A stretch of 64,000 nt of DNA, from contig NC_135064.1 of assembly GCF_051401765.1 (NCBI RefSeq), forward strand, positions 29,052,001 through 29,116,000, read 5' to 3'. Origin of the DNA: Calliopsis andreniformis. Lineage: Eukaryota; Arthropoda; Insecta; Hymenoptera; Andrenidae. Shown here piece by piece: positions 11,401 to 22,730 of this stretch. How positions within the stretch are numbered: position 1 is the first letter of the stretch; each line of letters starts with the position of its first letter. The position numbers were made by a program, and so were the translations under genes. The notes below the pieces were generated by a model that saw only the letters and a program-made list of their open reading frames with translations, ran no database searches and was not told the origin of the DNA.

Positions 11401-13876
11401 ACGGAATTACCGGTAGAAAAAAAGTAAACGGTTAATAGTAATGTTTCTTTACGATTCCCAAATCGCACTGTCGAGCATCTTGATCATACTGAAAGCGACA
11501 TTGGTCATCGATGTTGTACATCACTCCTGGAAGCAGCTCCATGACAGGAAAATCGGGAGTTTCAGGTTCATCTTCTAAACAAAATCCTAAATCCATTCTG
11601 TAATAAGAATGTTTGAAATGCAAGTTGAAAATAAGTACTTGACAATTTTCCGTGCCGTTAGAATAAAAGAAGAACAGCATTTGGTCTCGACGTTTGCCGA
11701 CCAGGTGCAAAAAGACTTGCAACGAATTAGTATCGAGCTAAGCCTTTCAAAGATTTGAATCTGGTTTACAAGAAATGATACCTGTGCGGTAAAGACCATA
11801 GTTTCTTACTCGATGTACGATTTCAGAGCCTTTTTGGAGCACTTTGACCATCTTTTCGTAACATACATGGTACCAGGATGCATGACTGTAGTCTCGATAA
11901 ATCCCTTTCCATGGTGGATTATTCCAGGACAACCGTTCAGTCCTTCGACGTCGTGAGACATGCCCAATCTGTCAGCAGAAATTGAGATGTGTATTTCGGA
12001 GACTTATCAAATTTGAACGATGGGGAAGATAGTTTTTGATGTAACCGAAAATTCGAAATTCTTGTCGTTTAGTTGAAAATATAACGATCGTACGTGTGTC
12101 CTATATGATGAGTTACGTGATATCCTGTCTCTAAACCAACATCCCTCACGACGACAGCACCTTTCAGAGGATCGCATGTCCCACCAATCGTCGACGTACC
12201 AGTAAAGCCGCACAGGCTCGACGTTTCGCAGATATTGCTTCTAACAGTTACGATCGATCGTTAAAAATCGTATTTGAATGATACCTAATGGCAACATACT
12301 TTGTAATCAGAATAGCACAGTCGTGATGGTTTGGATGGGAATCGTCACCTGGATTGATTAGCTGTTGCCATTGTTGGAAATATTTTAGCGTTTTCTCCGC
12401 ATCTTTGGTCATTCGTAGGTCCATCTATCCAGTTTAGTAGAAGTGTAGATTTCAGATAACGAAGAATATTAACTACTGTTCGAATATATGATTTCGAAAA
12501 AATATGTACCTCCTGATCTTGGAGTTGCATTCTTATCGTTCTAACCACGCTTAGTTCCATCAGTACTCCTAGACTGAGGTCATGCAGTAATCCTGCTGCC
12601 TGAAAAAGGGCCAAACTATTAGATAGAGGATTTAAAAGAGAAAGAAATAAAAGTGGGGATTTGAAAGAGTTGGCACCATGTTGAGCAGGGTGAGCGCGTA
12701 ATTCTCGACGTCAGAGTCTCTGTGATAATCGAGAACGATCTTGTCGAGTACCAGCAGCAGTTCCAGTGTGTAGGAGCCGACGTGCTCCTTAGATGGCTGC
12801 CTTTTCTGCGAACTGAAAGCGCGCTTGGCAATGGTTTTGACCATATCGCCGGTGACATTACAGAGAATCTCGGCGTTCGTTCCGAATTCGTCGGGTCTCT
12901 TTTTGTAGACGACATGCGGGTGCTCCGCTTCTTTGGTGAAGTCGTGACCGGCCAACGGCTCGATCGTGTACCACGATCGTTTCGTTCTAATATATCCGGC
13001 CTGGAGATGAGAACACCGAGATTCCTTCCAGTCAGATTTATCTTACGCTCGGTGAACTGGTCGTGATATTTGCTCGGGTCGTTTGAAAGCCTTATCCGGG
13101 AGACTGCCTCCCGTAATCGATTTAAAATGTTGCTCCCTTGTTTCCATTTCCGCTGACTCTCTTTTTCCTACTTTTTTCAGAGAATCTCACGATTTCGAGC
13201 ATAGAGTTGCTAACAATACTATATTTATAGCGTTGCGATAAGGACATCCATCAATTTTAGAGTTTCAAACGACGAATTCAGTTAAGATAGCGTTTTATTC
13301 TACTAACGAGACCGTAACAAGTGGACAAGGCGCTTTTCTCCGACTGACCGTGAACATGCCCCTGATAGTGGCACTGGCTGTCGCGCATACGCTGCAGTTG
13401 CACATTTTCGAAGAAGTCGCTATCTCCTTTATTTCGAAGAGTCATTGGTTTCGCATGGTCTTCGACAATAGCGCCTAAAGAAAATACGTAGAGTCTTGTT
13501 ACTTTCGAGACCGAGAAGAAAGTTGAAAGTAAACGGTAGAAGTGTTTTCTGAAAGGTTTCGCTCATAAAAGCAAATTCCTTCGTCGTGAAATTTCTATTC
13601 CGAAAATGACCGTATAGATCGATCAGATTCTTTACTCGCCTGGAGCAACGAGGCAGTGATTCGGTCGGAGCTCGAGGTGCTGTTCCTCGTCCCCGATTTG
13701 CAAACGGTAGTGAACAGCATCGTCCGGAATTGTATCCGTCCTCGTTCGACCCGCGTAAAAGGAACGCTTGAAGTGATGAGGTATTTGATGCGACAGGAAC
13801 TTTCCATCCGACCTGACTTTCCTCGGCACCACGATTTCGTATCCGTTGGAAAATTCAACGTCGCGCGTGTAACGCC
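4207..13876 (-). CDS. ADAMTS-family protein, gene B, with altered zinc-protease active site
   Basis: Seventeen exons on the minus strand: 13876-13640, 13474-13308, 13000-12677, 12599-12510, 12424-12300, 12240-12094, 11968-11810, 11597-11453, 9751-9659, 7871-7662, 7517-7403, 7302-7042, 6505-6388, 6232-6064, 5472-5222, 5013-4799 and 4487-4207. They join into 1034 residues without a stop and every intron phase agrees. Order: prodomain (about 1-200), metalloprotease (about 210-415), disintegrin-like (about 416-500), TSP1 (about 510-565), cysteine-rich (566-690), spacer (691-800), two TSP1 repeats (about 810-930) and tail. Such proteins are secreted and act in the extracellular matrix. Odd: the zinc motif is HHIGHTLGMSHD (358-369), with His in place of the catalytic Glu. 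The signal-peptide exon is not certain. Exons are otherwise intact, so this is not a decayed pseudogene. Confidence 0.93.
6064..7517 (-). CDS. Gene B exons: cysteine-rich and spacer domains
   Basis: Exons 7517-7403, 7302-7042, 6505-6388 and 6232-6064. Cysteine-rich landmarks are PCDVDAPSFRDVQCAEFNN, VHRWTAY, ENPCSLYCLSETN and IEDVCGVCKGNGTSC. The spacer runs from KKIVNVPVGSTNIRVEE through RYGTQTIIYDYF to IPGPVMEDLVIL. The 100-bp intron 7402-7303 interrupts the cysteine-rich domain and has no counterpart in gene A. All phases agree. Confidence 0.9.
7662..11597 (-). CDS. Gene B exons: disintegrin-like domain and first TSP1 repeat
   Basis: Exons 11597-11453, 9751-9659 and 7871-7662. Landmarks are GFCLEDEP, LLPGVMYNIDDQCRFQY, CESLRCAIPGKGC, GTSCGENRWCYGMKC and the TSP1 start GDWGRWSAWSRCSRSCGSG. 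The full W-x-x-W-x-x-W ladder is present, giving possible C-mannosylation sites, and CSRSCG fits the O-fucosylation consensus. The two introns are about 1.7 and 1.8 kb, and the first carries the ACCGCGCCGC decamer array. The donor at 7661 is GTTAGT, not the usual GTAAGT. Confidence 0.9.
11176..11280. repeat. Decamer tandem array, ACCGCGCCGC unit
   Basis: Eight exact copies of ACCGCGCCGC run from 11191 to 11270, flanked by degenerate copies on both sides. Each decamer is two related pentamers (ACCGC + GCCGC). It sits in the intron between the two disintegrin-domain exons of gene B. It is strongly CpG-rich against AT-rich surroundings. The long open frames across it in several readings are a by-product of the repeat. 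Confidence 0.97.
11810..12599 (-). CDS. Gene B exons: metalloprotease catalytic domain, catalytic Glu replaced by His
   Basis: Exons 12599-12510, 12424-12300, 12240-12094 and 11968-11810. Family landmarks include AAGLLHDLSLG, HHDCAILIT and CGFTGTSTIGGTCDPLKGA. The zinc site is split over two exons and reads HVTHHIGHTLGMSHD. His358, His362 and His368 match the three zinc ligands. Position 359, Glu in active metzincins, is CAT (His) at 12107-12105. A likely Met-turn follows at TVMHPG. Known: this Glu activates the water molecule for peptide cleavage, and changing it normally abolishes activity. Inferred: the domain folds and may bind zinc but does not cut substrates. Confidence 0.9.
12677..13876 (-). 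CDS. Gene B exons: prodomain and start of metalloprotease
   Basis: Exons 13876-13640, 13474-13308 and 13000-12677. Landmarks are YEIVVPRKV, VHYRLQIGDEEQHLELRPN, CHYQGHVHGQSEKSALSTC and SWYTIEPL, all standard for an ADAMTS prodomain. A furin-type RTKR follows AGYI at the start of the third exon. The protease domain begins near HVGSYTLELLLVLDKIVLDY; the site just before it reads SSQKR and lacks the usual P4 arginine. The first exon needs two bases of a codon from an upstream exon, so it is not the start exon. Its donor is GC rather than GT (CAG|GCGAGT at 13639), which is the only way found to keep the frame. Confidence 0.88.
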
Positions 13877-16534
13877 CTTGAAAAATGAATCGCCGTTATC
13901 AGACCGCCTTCGTCTCTCGCCAGGAACATTTCCAGTAGAAGTCAGATTCAATTCATTATTTCAACGGGAATACCAATTTCCCTTTAGCAACTTTCTCTTC
14001 GCGTTTGCGCTTTCTTTTAAATAGACACTTTTAACGGTAACTTTTTCAACGCGGTAACCATTAGAGACTGTCGTAGTAAGTGGTAGCGATACCAACCGAA
14101 TCAACTGTCGATTTCAAAAGATGCCCCGTTTTAGCGCCAATGGAGATGACGAAGTAACTTTCTTTTAAATTCGATATGTTTCACGACGATTTTCCGAGGG
14201 GTACGTTTCAATCTTTCAGTATTCAGTACTTTCTCGAAGAGGATCGATTTTGTCCATTTATTCGACACGTCGCGTAGATTCTATGCAACTTCAAGTTATT
14301 TTTCTTCTCGATATAACTCTGTTTGCACGTAGCACGCCTCGACTACGATTTACGCGTCGTTTGTTCCGACACCCGTTCGATATAACATTTCATCCCTTCA
14401 TAATTTTAAAAGGCCCCGACCTACTTCCAGTTCGTGTAACGAAAAATGCCATGTCGCGTTCACTAATGAATTCAGTTTACGGCCAAAAGTGCTCTTTCAG
14501 ATTTTCATTTTTTTATTTCTCGACGCCAATCATGAAGAAAATCCAATTACATTTACCTCGTCTTCTTTCATTTCCCAAACTCAAGCTACACGATATTCAA
14601 ATAAACTTGTCTTGCAATTGCGTCACACGTTTATTAATATTCGTCTCAGCATAGAAATTAATCAGCGAAACGTTATCGCGTATCAAATGCGTTGTAAATA
14701 TTTCACTGCCACTTCCATATCATACGCGTCTTCACGCGTCTAAACTCTGACTCCAAAATAGGGTGTATGTAGCTGATAAAATGATCGTGATTTCATTTGA
14801 AAGTATGGAGAACGCGTAATATTAACGGGCGAAAGGAACAATCTGCCACATTCCGGTGACAAGCGGCGAAGAAAATATTTGGATCGCGGTCAAGAAGCGA
14901 TTTCTTCGTGGACTAACTTCAAAAGCTCGAGTAGCTGTGGAGAAGTTCCTCGAGGAGGTTAGAGGAGAAGATCGATCGAGCACGAGCGTCGAACGAGCTC
15001 AGTGAACGATGACATTATTACGAAACGACCAACGTCTCTTGCACAGGGAAATTTCGATGCTACTCTACATACATATATACCGGCAAGTTTACATTGGTTC
15101 CTCGAAGTCGACGTCGAAGCGTCGACAATGCAAAATAACAATTTGATCTTCCTTGAAGCGATGCATAACTTCAAACTTAACGCTCGCTTAAGCGGGAAAA
15201 TCAATTAGAATGCAAAAAATTAGCCATCTGCTCAAACATACATATGTATTGGCAAACTTTGGGCACAGAATTCATCGAAATGCTAATGAGCAGTCGATTT
15301 GATAAGCTATTTTTGCGCGTATGACATTCGTTATACGTATGCGCAACGCTGACCACGTGTGCGCAATGTTTTATCGATTATTTAAAAGTTTCCGCTATGC
15401 ATGTTCGTTGAACGTTTCGCTTTGATGAATTGGGATTGGAAGTATCGAGGCGCGTTCGATGCGTCGCGTCGCGTCGCGTCGCGTCGCGTCGCGTCATGTC
15501 GTCGGTTGACAGTCGGCCATATACACGACATAACCAAAATCATACTGATTTCACTTATGAAATTTCGTTTTCGAGTTTCAGTGGAGAGCGTTACCTCTGC
15601 ACGCACTGCTGAAGCCTTCAAAATGGAATAAAACCAGTAGAGGGAAACAAAATATGGAATAAATGGAGTAACGATCGACCATCTTTCCTTTTTGCAATGA
15701 AGCTTCACCGTGACGGTTGTTTGCGGAAACGTAGCATATTTTCAAAAGACAAAGCAAAGCCTCTTCGATCAGAAGCGTACAACTTATCGATATTGAAACA
15801 GGGCAATTCGACTGATCTTATATAGTTAGCAAACATATTAATTGAAAAGTTATTTGAATAGTTTTCGCTTGTGTAAGAACACTTTAGCTCCTCGAGATTG
15901 CTCGTGGGTTTTTCGAAAGGTAGTTGTGGTGAGTTGAAGGAAAATTGGGCGTTATATGAGAAAACGCGGAAAGAAGAACGAGACAAGGTACAATGGTTGC
16001 CGTGAATTCTGCTCTTTTTGTCCATCGATATTTAATTCCATTTCTACGAAATTCCACTGTACACATGGAAGAAAAAAGTTGCTCCTTCGAGCGCCTACAA
16101 TGAAAGGCACTCTCCCTTGGCCTCCGAGGTGACTTACAATGGTCGTTTGATGCAATCTCCTTATCGTAAAGTTCAGATTAAAGCGGTAAAAAGTTTTATA
16201 CTCCTTGGCAGAAACTTCAGATGCTCGTAGCGATTCTTCTCTCGCTTCTTTGCTCACGTTCCACCATTACCTCCCCCCGTTTTCCTTTTTTCAAACTGTT
16301 TCGCTGTCATTATATATTCTGGACAATCTGTCCGAAATCTTCTCCAGATGTTAGAATTACGCACAACATGGACGATTAATTGGCAGAAAGAAGTTTTCGT
16401 TTAGTTGTTTGCGTTATCACGCAACTCGTTTGCTTTTATGACTGTTGCATTTTCCCTTCCGTACGATACTTTTCAACCAATTAATCAAATTTCACACAGC
16501 AAAGTCGATAAAGCTACTTCTGCTGTACGCTTAC
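13877..16534. other. Probable first intron / upstream region of gene B
   Basis: No further ADAMTS exon was recognised here. It holds the GCGTC pentamer array at 15461-15495 and one alternative signal-peptide-like frame on the minus strand near 15708-15560. If the candidate exon at 16643 is right, this stretch is intron 1 of gene B. Confidence 0.5.
15461..15495. repeat. GCGTC pentamer microsatellite (7 copies)
   Basis: Seven perfect head-to-tail copies of GCGTC, followed by a degraded ATGTC. The same unit recurs in eight copies at 63666-63705, 48 kb away. Confidence 0.97.
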
Positions 16535-16643
16535 TATTTGGACCTAGAAGAGGGTCAAATATAATTATATTTACATTAAGTGAACTGTCGATAGGAGTGC
16601 AATAAAATAGAATTAGAAAATAGAGAGTGAAAGAGTATTTCAT
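16535..16643 (-). CDS. Candidate signal-peptide exon for gene B
   Basis: The minus strand encodes MKYSFTLYFLILFYCTPIDS followed by SLNVNIIIFDPLLGPN, a textbook n-region, hydrophobic core and polar c-region. It ends at a good donor (AATA|GTAAGC) in phase 1, exactly the phase that the first firm exon of gene B (13876) requires; joining would give an Arg at the junction. It lies about 2.7 kb upstream on the same strand. An alternative at about 15708-15560 (MKLHCKKERWSIVTPFIPYF..) can also be spliced in phase. Neither has sequence homology to support it, so this is inference. Confidence 0.3.
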
Positions 16644-18406
16644 AGAAATAACGTTATCTTTTGGATGGCGAACCGTATATTTCCAGTAGTACGCGACAGA
16701 AGCTCTGAAAATCATTTGAGACTCGGATCATCGGTTGTTCCAAAAGTCGTCGATATATCCGACTGGATCGAGAGTAAACTAAAAGCTCGAGTACGAACTG
16801 ACAGGGTTTTCACTCGGAGGGTGACGTTTAATTAAAAATAGGAGCTCAGTTTCTAAAAATATTTCTTCGTGAGTCATTGCAAACCGCCCCCGGGAGCAAA
16901 AGGGGAACTCTGCGTTGGTGAGATAAAATTGTCAAACGACGCAGAGGAGAAGTTAATGCGCGTCGCTGGAACGGCATTGTATGTTTGTACACATAGTGCA
17001 CATACGAACTCTTTGTTTTCGTGAGTTGGCTCGTTCGTTTGTTTCTAACGTGGCGTGTAGTATTCGAACCAGCTGGTGTACACGATGCGTCGATGAAAGT
17101 AACGTTGCGGACTGAAACAATTCTTGAATTGCTCTCGTCGTGGCTACTCTTCCTTCCATCGATTCGTCAATTTCTCAGAATATGTATATGTAGATGAAAA
17201 ACTCAAGAATTTCCGTCGCATTTCAATATCATTCTGACTTTCTTCTTTTCATTTACTTTCATGCGTTTTTTTCGAGGAATTATCATCCGTTCGATTAATT
17301 ATCTTTTTAGGGCAAAACCGATTAAATGCTTTTTAATTAATGAACACAATTATTCGTGGCAAAGAGGAAAATACGCGAACTTCTCTCGATTAATGGTCTT
17401 TAATTAAATGATAAAAAACGGCTGAATAAATATTCTCGATTGAAACAACTATTGATCCTTGCTCCTGTTTATGTTACGCAATTTCTGATACATTATCATA
17501 GCTACTTTAAGTTTTAATATTTGGAGAAATATTTGATCTGAAATATCATATGGAGCATATTACAATACCTACAGCAGGATATTTTCTGATACAAACTCAT
17601 TTATAAATGAAAATGATCAATTTTATCCAGGTACCAACGATGATGAAGCTTCTATTTCCATTTTTCTTTTTCGAAAACAGTCGATAGCTCCACTCTCCTC
17701 TCAATTATTCCAGACGGATAAGAGTGAACGATTATCCGCAAATTTGTATTCCCTTCCTGAAACCGAAATTTTCAGGGTAATCTTATGACAATCTTCGTAA
17801 GGAGAGAAGCATCCTCAAACTGAATCTTACTAGGCACAGTTGGAGTGTTCAGTTTTTTCTTCAGATGAAATCCACTAGGCGGAATAAGTGCGGTATTCTA
17901 AATGACGGAGCAGTCGGATCGTATGCAAATGAGAGGAAAGCGGAAACGGAACGTCGACGAGCGGAAACAGCAATCGTATCAACTGCTGACTTATTATATT
18001 CGGAATAGTAATGGAGAAGACGGTTGCGCCTGGTCACGGAGTAGGCGCTTTTAGCAATTCAAACTATCGTTAGAAATCTTAGTTTTCATCTGGTAGAAGA
18101 AAGTTGGATCCATTGTGGTCATGGATCGCTATAGAATACTAAGCGAATTGCATGTACAAGATTACCATCTGCTTAAAGCTGTAACTATTAAATACTATTG
18201 TATCTTAAAAACGTAGTTTATATGTTTCAGGTTGTCCAGCAATTGTGGAGCAGCTATGATTTTGAAATTGTAAAGAATTGGGTCGAGTTGTCCATCTCCA
18301 CGCTTTGATGTTTTCATCACCATCTCAATGTTTTGAGTGATATTCCGGATAAATGGTCTCGATAGAAACGGGAAGAAGATGTCGTCGACAGGAGCAACGA
18401 AAAACT

Positions 18407-18434
18407 CGATCGGGTAGACTCGATCGGGTAGACT
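18407..18434. repeat. 14-bp direct tandem repeat
   Basis: CGATCGGGTAGACT is present twice in tandem, followed by a degenerate third copy (CGAGTCGGGTTGGG). Confidence 0.9.
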
Positions 18435-18803
18435 CGAGTCGGGTTGGGAAACAGACACGTCTCGAGGAACTCCGCGACCACTTCATTTCCTTCCTTTATT
18501 CCTCCTTCCACGCTGAACCGTTGGTTCTCTGATGAGTCCTACCGACCGATGCACTTTTAGAGAAACTGGCTGAAATTCGAATTCGCTTCCGCGTGAAGCG
18601 GTAAGCCACACCGTACCTCCGCGTCGCGTTTAACAAACATTATTCCTGGCCTTTCGTTGCGAGAAACTCGCATATTTCCCAGTCAGACTCCTTTCGCCAA
18701 ACCGGAATCCCGAGGGGGAACCGGAATTTACTCATTCTTGCAACAAGTTGGAGTCGAACAAGGTTAGAGGGTAATTGCGTGAAAATCTGCAATTATTATG
18801 CGC

Positions 18804-18826
18804 GAAGGATTCTCAAAGAATCCTTC
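18804..18826. repeat. Hairpin, perfect 10-bp stem
   Basis: GAAGGATTCT is followed by a 3-base loop (CAA) and its exact reverse complement. No flanking T-run or gene gives it a clear role. Confidence 0.85.
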
Positions 18827-21800
18827 AGATTTATAGAAGCAACGTTATCCTGTATAATTTAGCGAATCTCTCTTTTCTCTCTCGCTGTTGCGTGTTGCGG
18901 CATTTCTCATTAAATAGTATACGCGTGTTTCACATTTTTTAATTTGTCGCCCATCGTTGAAACCCGCCAAAATGAAGCTGTGGTTTCCAGTAACAATCCG
19001 CAGAAACACCTATTTCAGGAAAGCTACAGCGAGACATATCGGGCAATTTCATTTTTCTTCTGATGCCACGCGACAACGTGTAACGCATATTCAGTAGCAG
19101 TTGTTTCAGCATCTCTAGCTGGATCAAACCGCGGAACATTGACTTTCATTCAAAATTTCAAACCGCAAAAATAAAACTTGTCGATCTGAAACGCACCGAT
19201 GCATTTTCTCCGGAAAATGCAGGATAGGCCATGTCGTGTATGTCATTATCATAAATGACGGATTTGGACGAGTGAGTTTACGAAGATTGAATTAAATTGT
19301 AGTGTTTCTGAGGAAATATCTGAGGAAAAAGAAAGGTATGCGAAAGAAAGGAGGGAATGACAGGACGTGGAAGGGTAAAGAACGAGAAAAGAAAAGTAGC
19401 GATGGGTACGAGGACCTCGTGAATATAATCTGTGAATCTCTGGAAAGTTGCTTGATTACAGAAGGCAATAGTGGCGTTCTAATGACGATTATAAACCTAA
19501 AATAAATGTTTGATATAATTAAACTATCATTAGGATCACTGAAGTTCTATTGAATGAGGATATCGAAAGGAGAAGCGAGTCTGTGTCATCGGTATCGAAG
19601 GAAAGGAAGGCGATAACAACATTGAACGAGAAGGTTGGTTTCGTTCGAGCGAACGCATTGAAAATTGCGGCCTCGTAAATCGGCGTTAGTATCCGCCGCG
19701 ATTCGACAATTCCGCGCACCCTCCTACCCATTATCTCGGTCGTTTCGTGGCGTTAGGTTAAACGAAACCGTTCAATAAGTTCACCACAATTTGGCGACAA
19801 AGGCAACTCTTCGTAATTCCCAGCTAGCTGGACCAATCGATTTTCAATGGCCGCGAGTGATTTTCGCGATTACATTCACGATACTGTATTTTTTACGACT
19901 CGTACACTTCACTAGCTAACTCGTCATATCGATAATAACAGCAACAGATAGATTTAGATGTAGAATGTAAGAACTAGTTCTATCTTATACCACCGAGTTT
20001 AAAAAGTTGCAAAACACAAATAAAATGAAATCAATGTAATCAATGTTTCTATGCTGAAATAGCAATCGGAGAATCGGAACGCAACGTGCATACGAATTGA
20101 TCCATAAATGCAAACGAGGTTGGTCGCTGTCCGTATGAAACAATTTTTAATTACCAGCACATCTGTCGCGAGGAATCGTTTGAAAGATCCTTTTGGTCGA
20201 GAGCAGACCGATGGTTCTCGAAAATTGCAAAAATTTATTGACCGAATAGACACTCGGTATGGCCGACAAATGTAAATCTCAGCGTCAGCTGCAGCTGCGA
20301 TCAGAGTGTAAAATAGATCGATGTTCGGCGTCGTTATCACGGGAAAGTTTGTCGACATGTTCCGATATCATTTAATATCGGTTATCGCGTGGAATCATAT
20401 CCCAAGTTGCGCGCGTTTTGCGCGCATTTTGCGTTCGACTGCGCGTCCGAGACTCCCGTGACCGTTCCACCATCGAAAATTAATTTCACGCTACGAGTGG
20501 GAAAAAGAGAATTGATCGGAATACCGATTGTCCTGGAAGATTAATGACGCCTGTGCATTTGTACCAATGGTAAATACGTATTTAAGAGAATCAACGATCC
20601 ATTAATCTGGTAAAAAATCTGCACAACTACGTATGTTCGATGACGAATGCTCCAATCGCTTCACTGTGGTTAGCCTTCCATCGAGTTACTTGCACAGAGG
20701 ACCACACAATTTCAAATAGTGTTATTCAACGGAATATTCTACTGCAGTGTTTAACGAAAAGTTATTACATACAAAATTTTTAGCTCTGATATCATTTCTA
20801 TTATCGAATTCATTTATAGATTCCGTTAATTATAGTACCTATTTTCCATTTTTTCAACGGAAATCTCGCAACCACTTTTCAATCATAGTTACTAGTTGCG
20901 TTTGAAATAGGCAATTTCTTACTAAATTATTGCATTTCGTGTTGGGATCGATTCAATTAATTTCGTGTCGTTCCTGAGATTACAATTTCAGTTAAATGCA
21001 AATAAAATTATACTAATATTAGTTAATAAAAGCATCCTTTCAATAGATGCAATTAAACGATTTCAAATAATTTACAATTAGCCGAAAAATTGAATGCAAA
21101 TATTGTACGTTGATGAAAGGGTGACAAGAGTGACAACGTAATGGTGAAATTTTATTAACGACAACTGAATTGCTGCCCAACTATCGCTATCGGTACCGTT
21201 CGATTTTAACAATCGATCATGTTTCATATATTTCACAAAATTTCTGCGCTCTCATATTGATATTTCAGTGAAGGTTTTCAGAAATATTACCGAGACAATA
21301 TTACATATTAATCAGTCAGGGAAACCTTTAAATATAATTTCCATTGCAAATGCGAAAAAGGGTTATAAAACATGAGAGGCATGAAAAGAAATGATCTAAA
21401 TGAAGTATTACGTTAAGAACCACGTGTATCGAATAATACTGTTGAAATGCAGACTAGCTGTTTTTGTAAGATCACCGTGTAGATGGGAAGACGGGAGGAT
21501 GGTTGGTGGTTTATGCCGGGCAGTTCTATTAACGCTAGTCAGGTGTTTACCGAATCACGCAGCACAAGCTCGACCTCAATTGTGGCGATTTGTCTCGAGT
21601 GGAACTCGAGACTGATATTCAGCAGCTATAGATTTCCCCTTAGGTATAGTTTTTCCTACCGTCACTTCTGCGGCCCTGTTTATTCAATGATTGAACAATC
21701 ATTTTTTCCACTCTGCATTTCTGAATATTTCCCAATCCCAGCGAAGCGAGTTCAAAATTCAGAGTCAACTCGAAGCAACCTTTGGACCAACCATTAGTTT

Positions 21801-22715
21801 CTCTTTTTAAATATACTTTCTATTCATAAATTCATTATTATTCTAATTATTATTGTAATTAATTTAGAATGTGAGCTACACTTCAGTTTTCCCAATCGTG
21901 ATTTCGAAGAATTCACTCATTCAATGAAAGTGTACCAGGAAGTTATTAGTTTTTATCTAAGACAAATGAAAGCGTTTCTCTTTAATGGACAACGTCGTGT
22001 TTACATTAACCAGACGTTTATTCTAATTATTTGTGATTTTTTACGATGAACGGGTTCACGAAATTGTATGTGGGTCACGAAGTAGCAAGAAAAGCAGCCG
22101 TACTTTAGTAGGGAGTACGACCGAATGAACGAGGAAGCCAAGCGACATTGTGATTCGCGGGAAATACCTAGCTCCATTTCACCAAGATTTGTACCTCCAT
22201 TAAAGTTCCTTATTTCCGTCTTAAGAAGTTCGACCGGCAATCCCCTTGTTTTCTCGATTCATTTGTGATTGTTCGAAAATCGATCAGACTGCATTACGGT
22301 GGATCTTCAGCCAGCAAGTTTTCAGTTTGACTTCAACTGAAAATAGTTGATAGAAAATGTGCTCTGGGAGCAAAACAGTGAAATTCAATAATGCAGGGAG
22401 AGCTATAAAATAGCTTGTAAATTAATTTTACTCTATAGCTGAATAATGAACTCGAACAACGAAGATAATACCTGTCATAATTTAATTCGCTACAGCGATA
22501 AAGTATTCACTATCAAGCGACTTGTTTACACGAAACTCTGGCTTGTCGATTATTCCATTCTCTATTGCATGTTTAACGAGCAACCGTGCGATGGTTGCAA
22601 TATCGTAGATTTACAGTAACGAAACGACGAAATCGTGAAATCACTGATTTATAGTAACGAAATGATGAAAGCGGCTGCGTTAAAAAGCTGCGATTCCAGT
22701 TTTATCAACTTCATC

Positions 22716-22730
22716 GCCGCGCCGCGCCGC
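22716..22730. repeat. GCCGC pentamer, 3 copies
   Basis: Three copies of GCCGC in tandem, the same pentamer as one half of the decamer array at 11176-11280. Confidence 0.9.

Noticed and set aside
11007..11468. Overlapping frames with Ala/Arg/Pro/His repeats
   Set aside because: They are translations of the ACCGCGCCGC array in different frames, lying in an intron of gene B.
15560..15708. Frame MKLHCKKERWSIVTPFIPYF as the start exon of gene B
   Set aside because: Signal-like, but its strongest donor is in the wrong phase and the in-phase donors are weak. Kept only as an alternative to 16643-16535.
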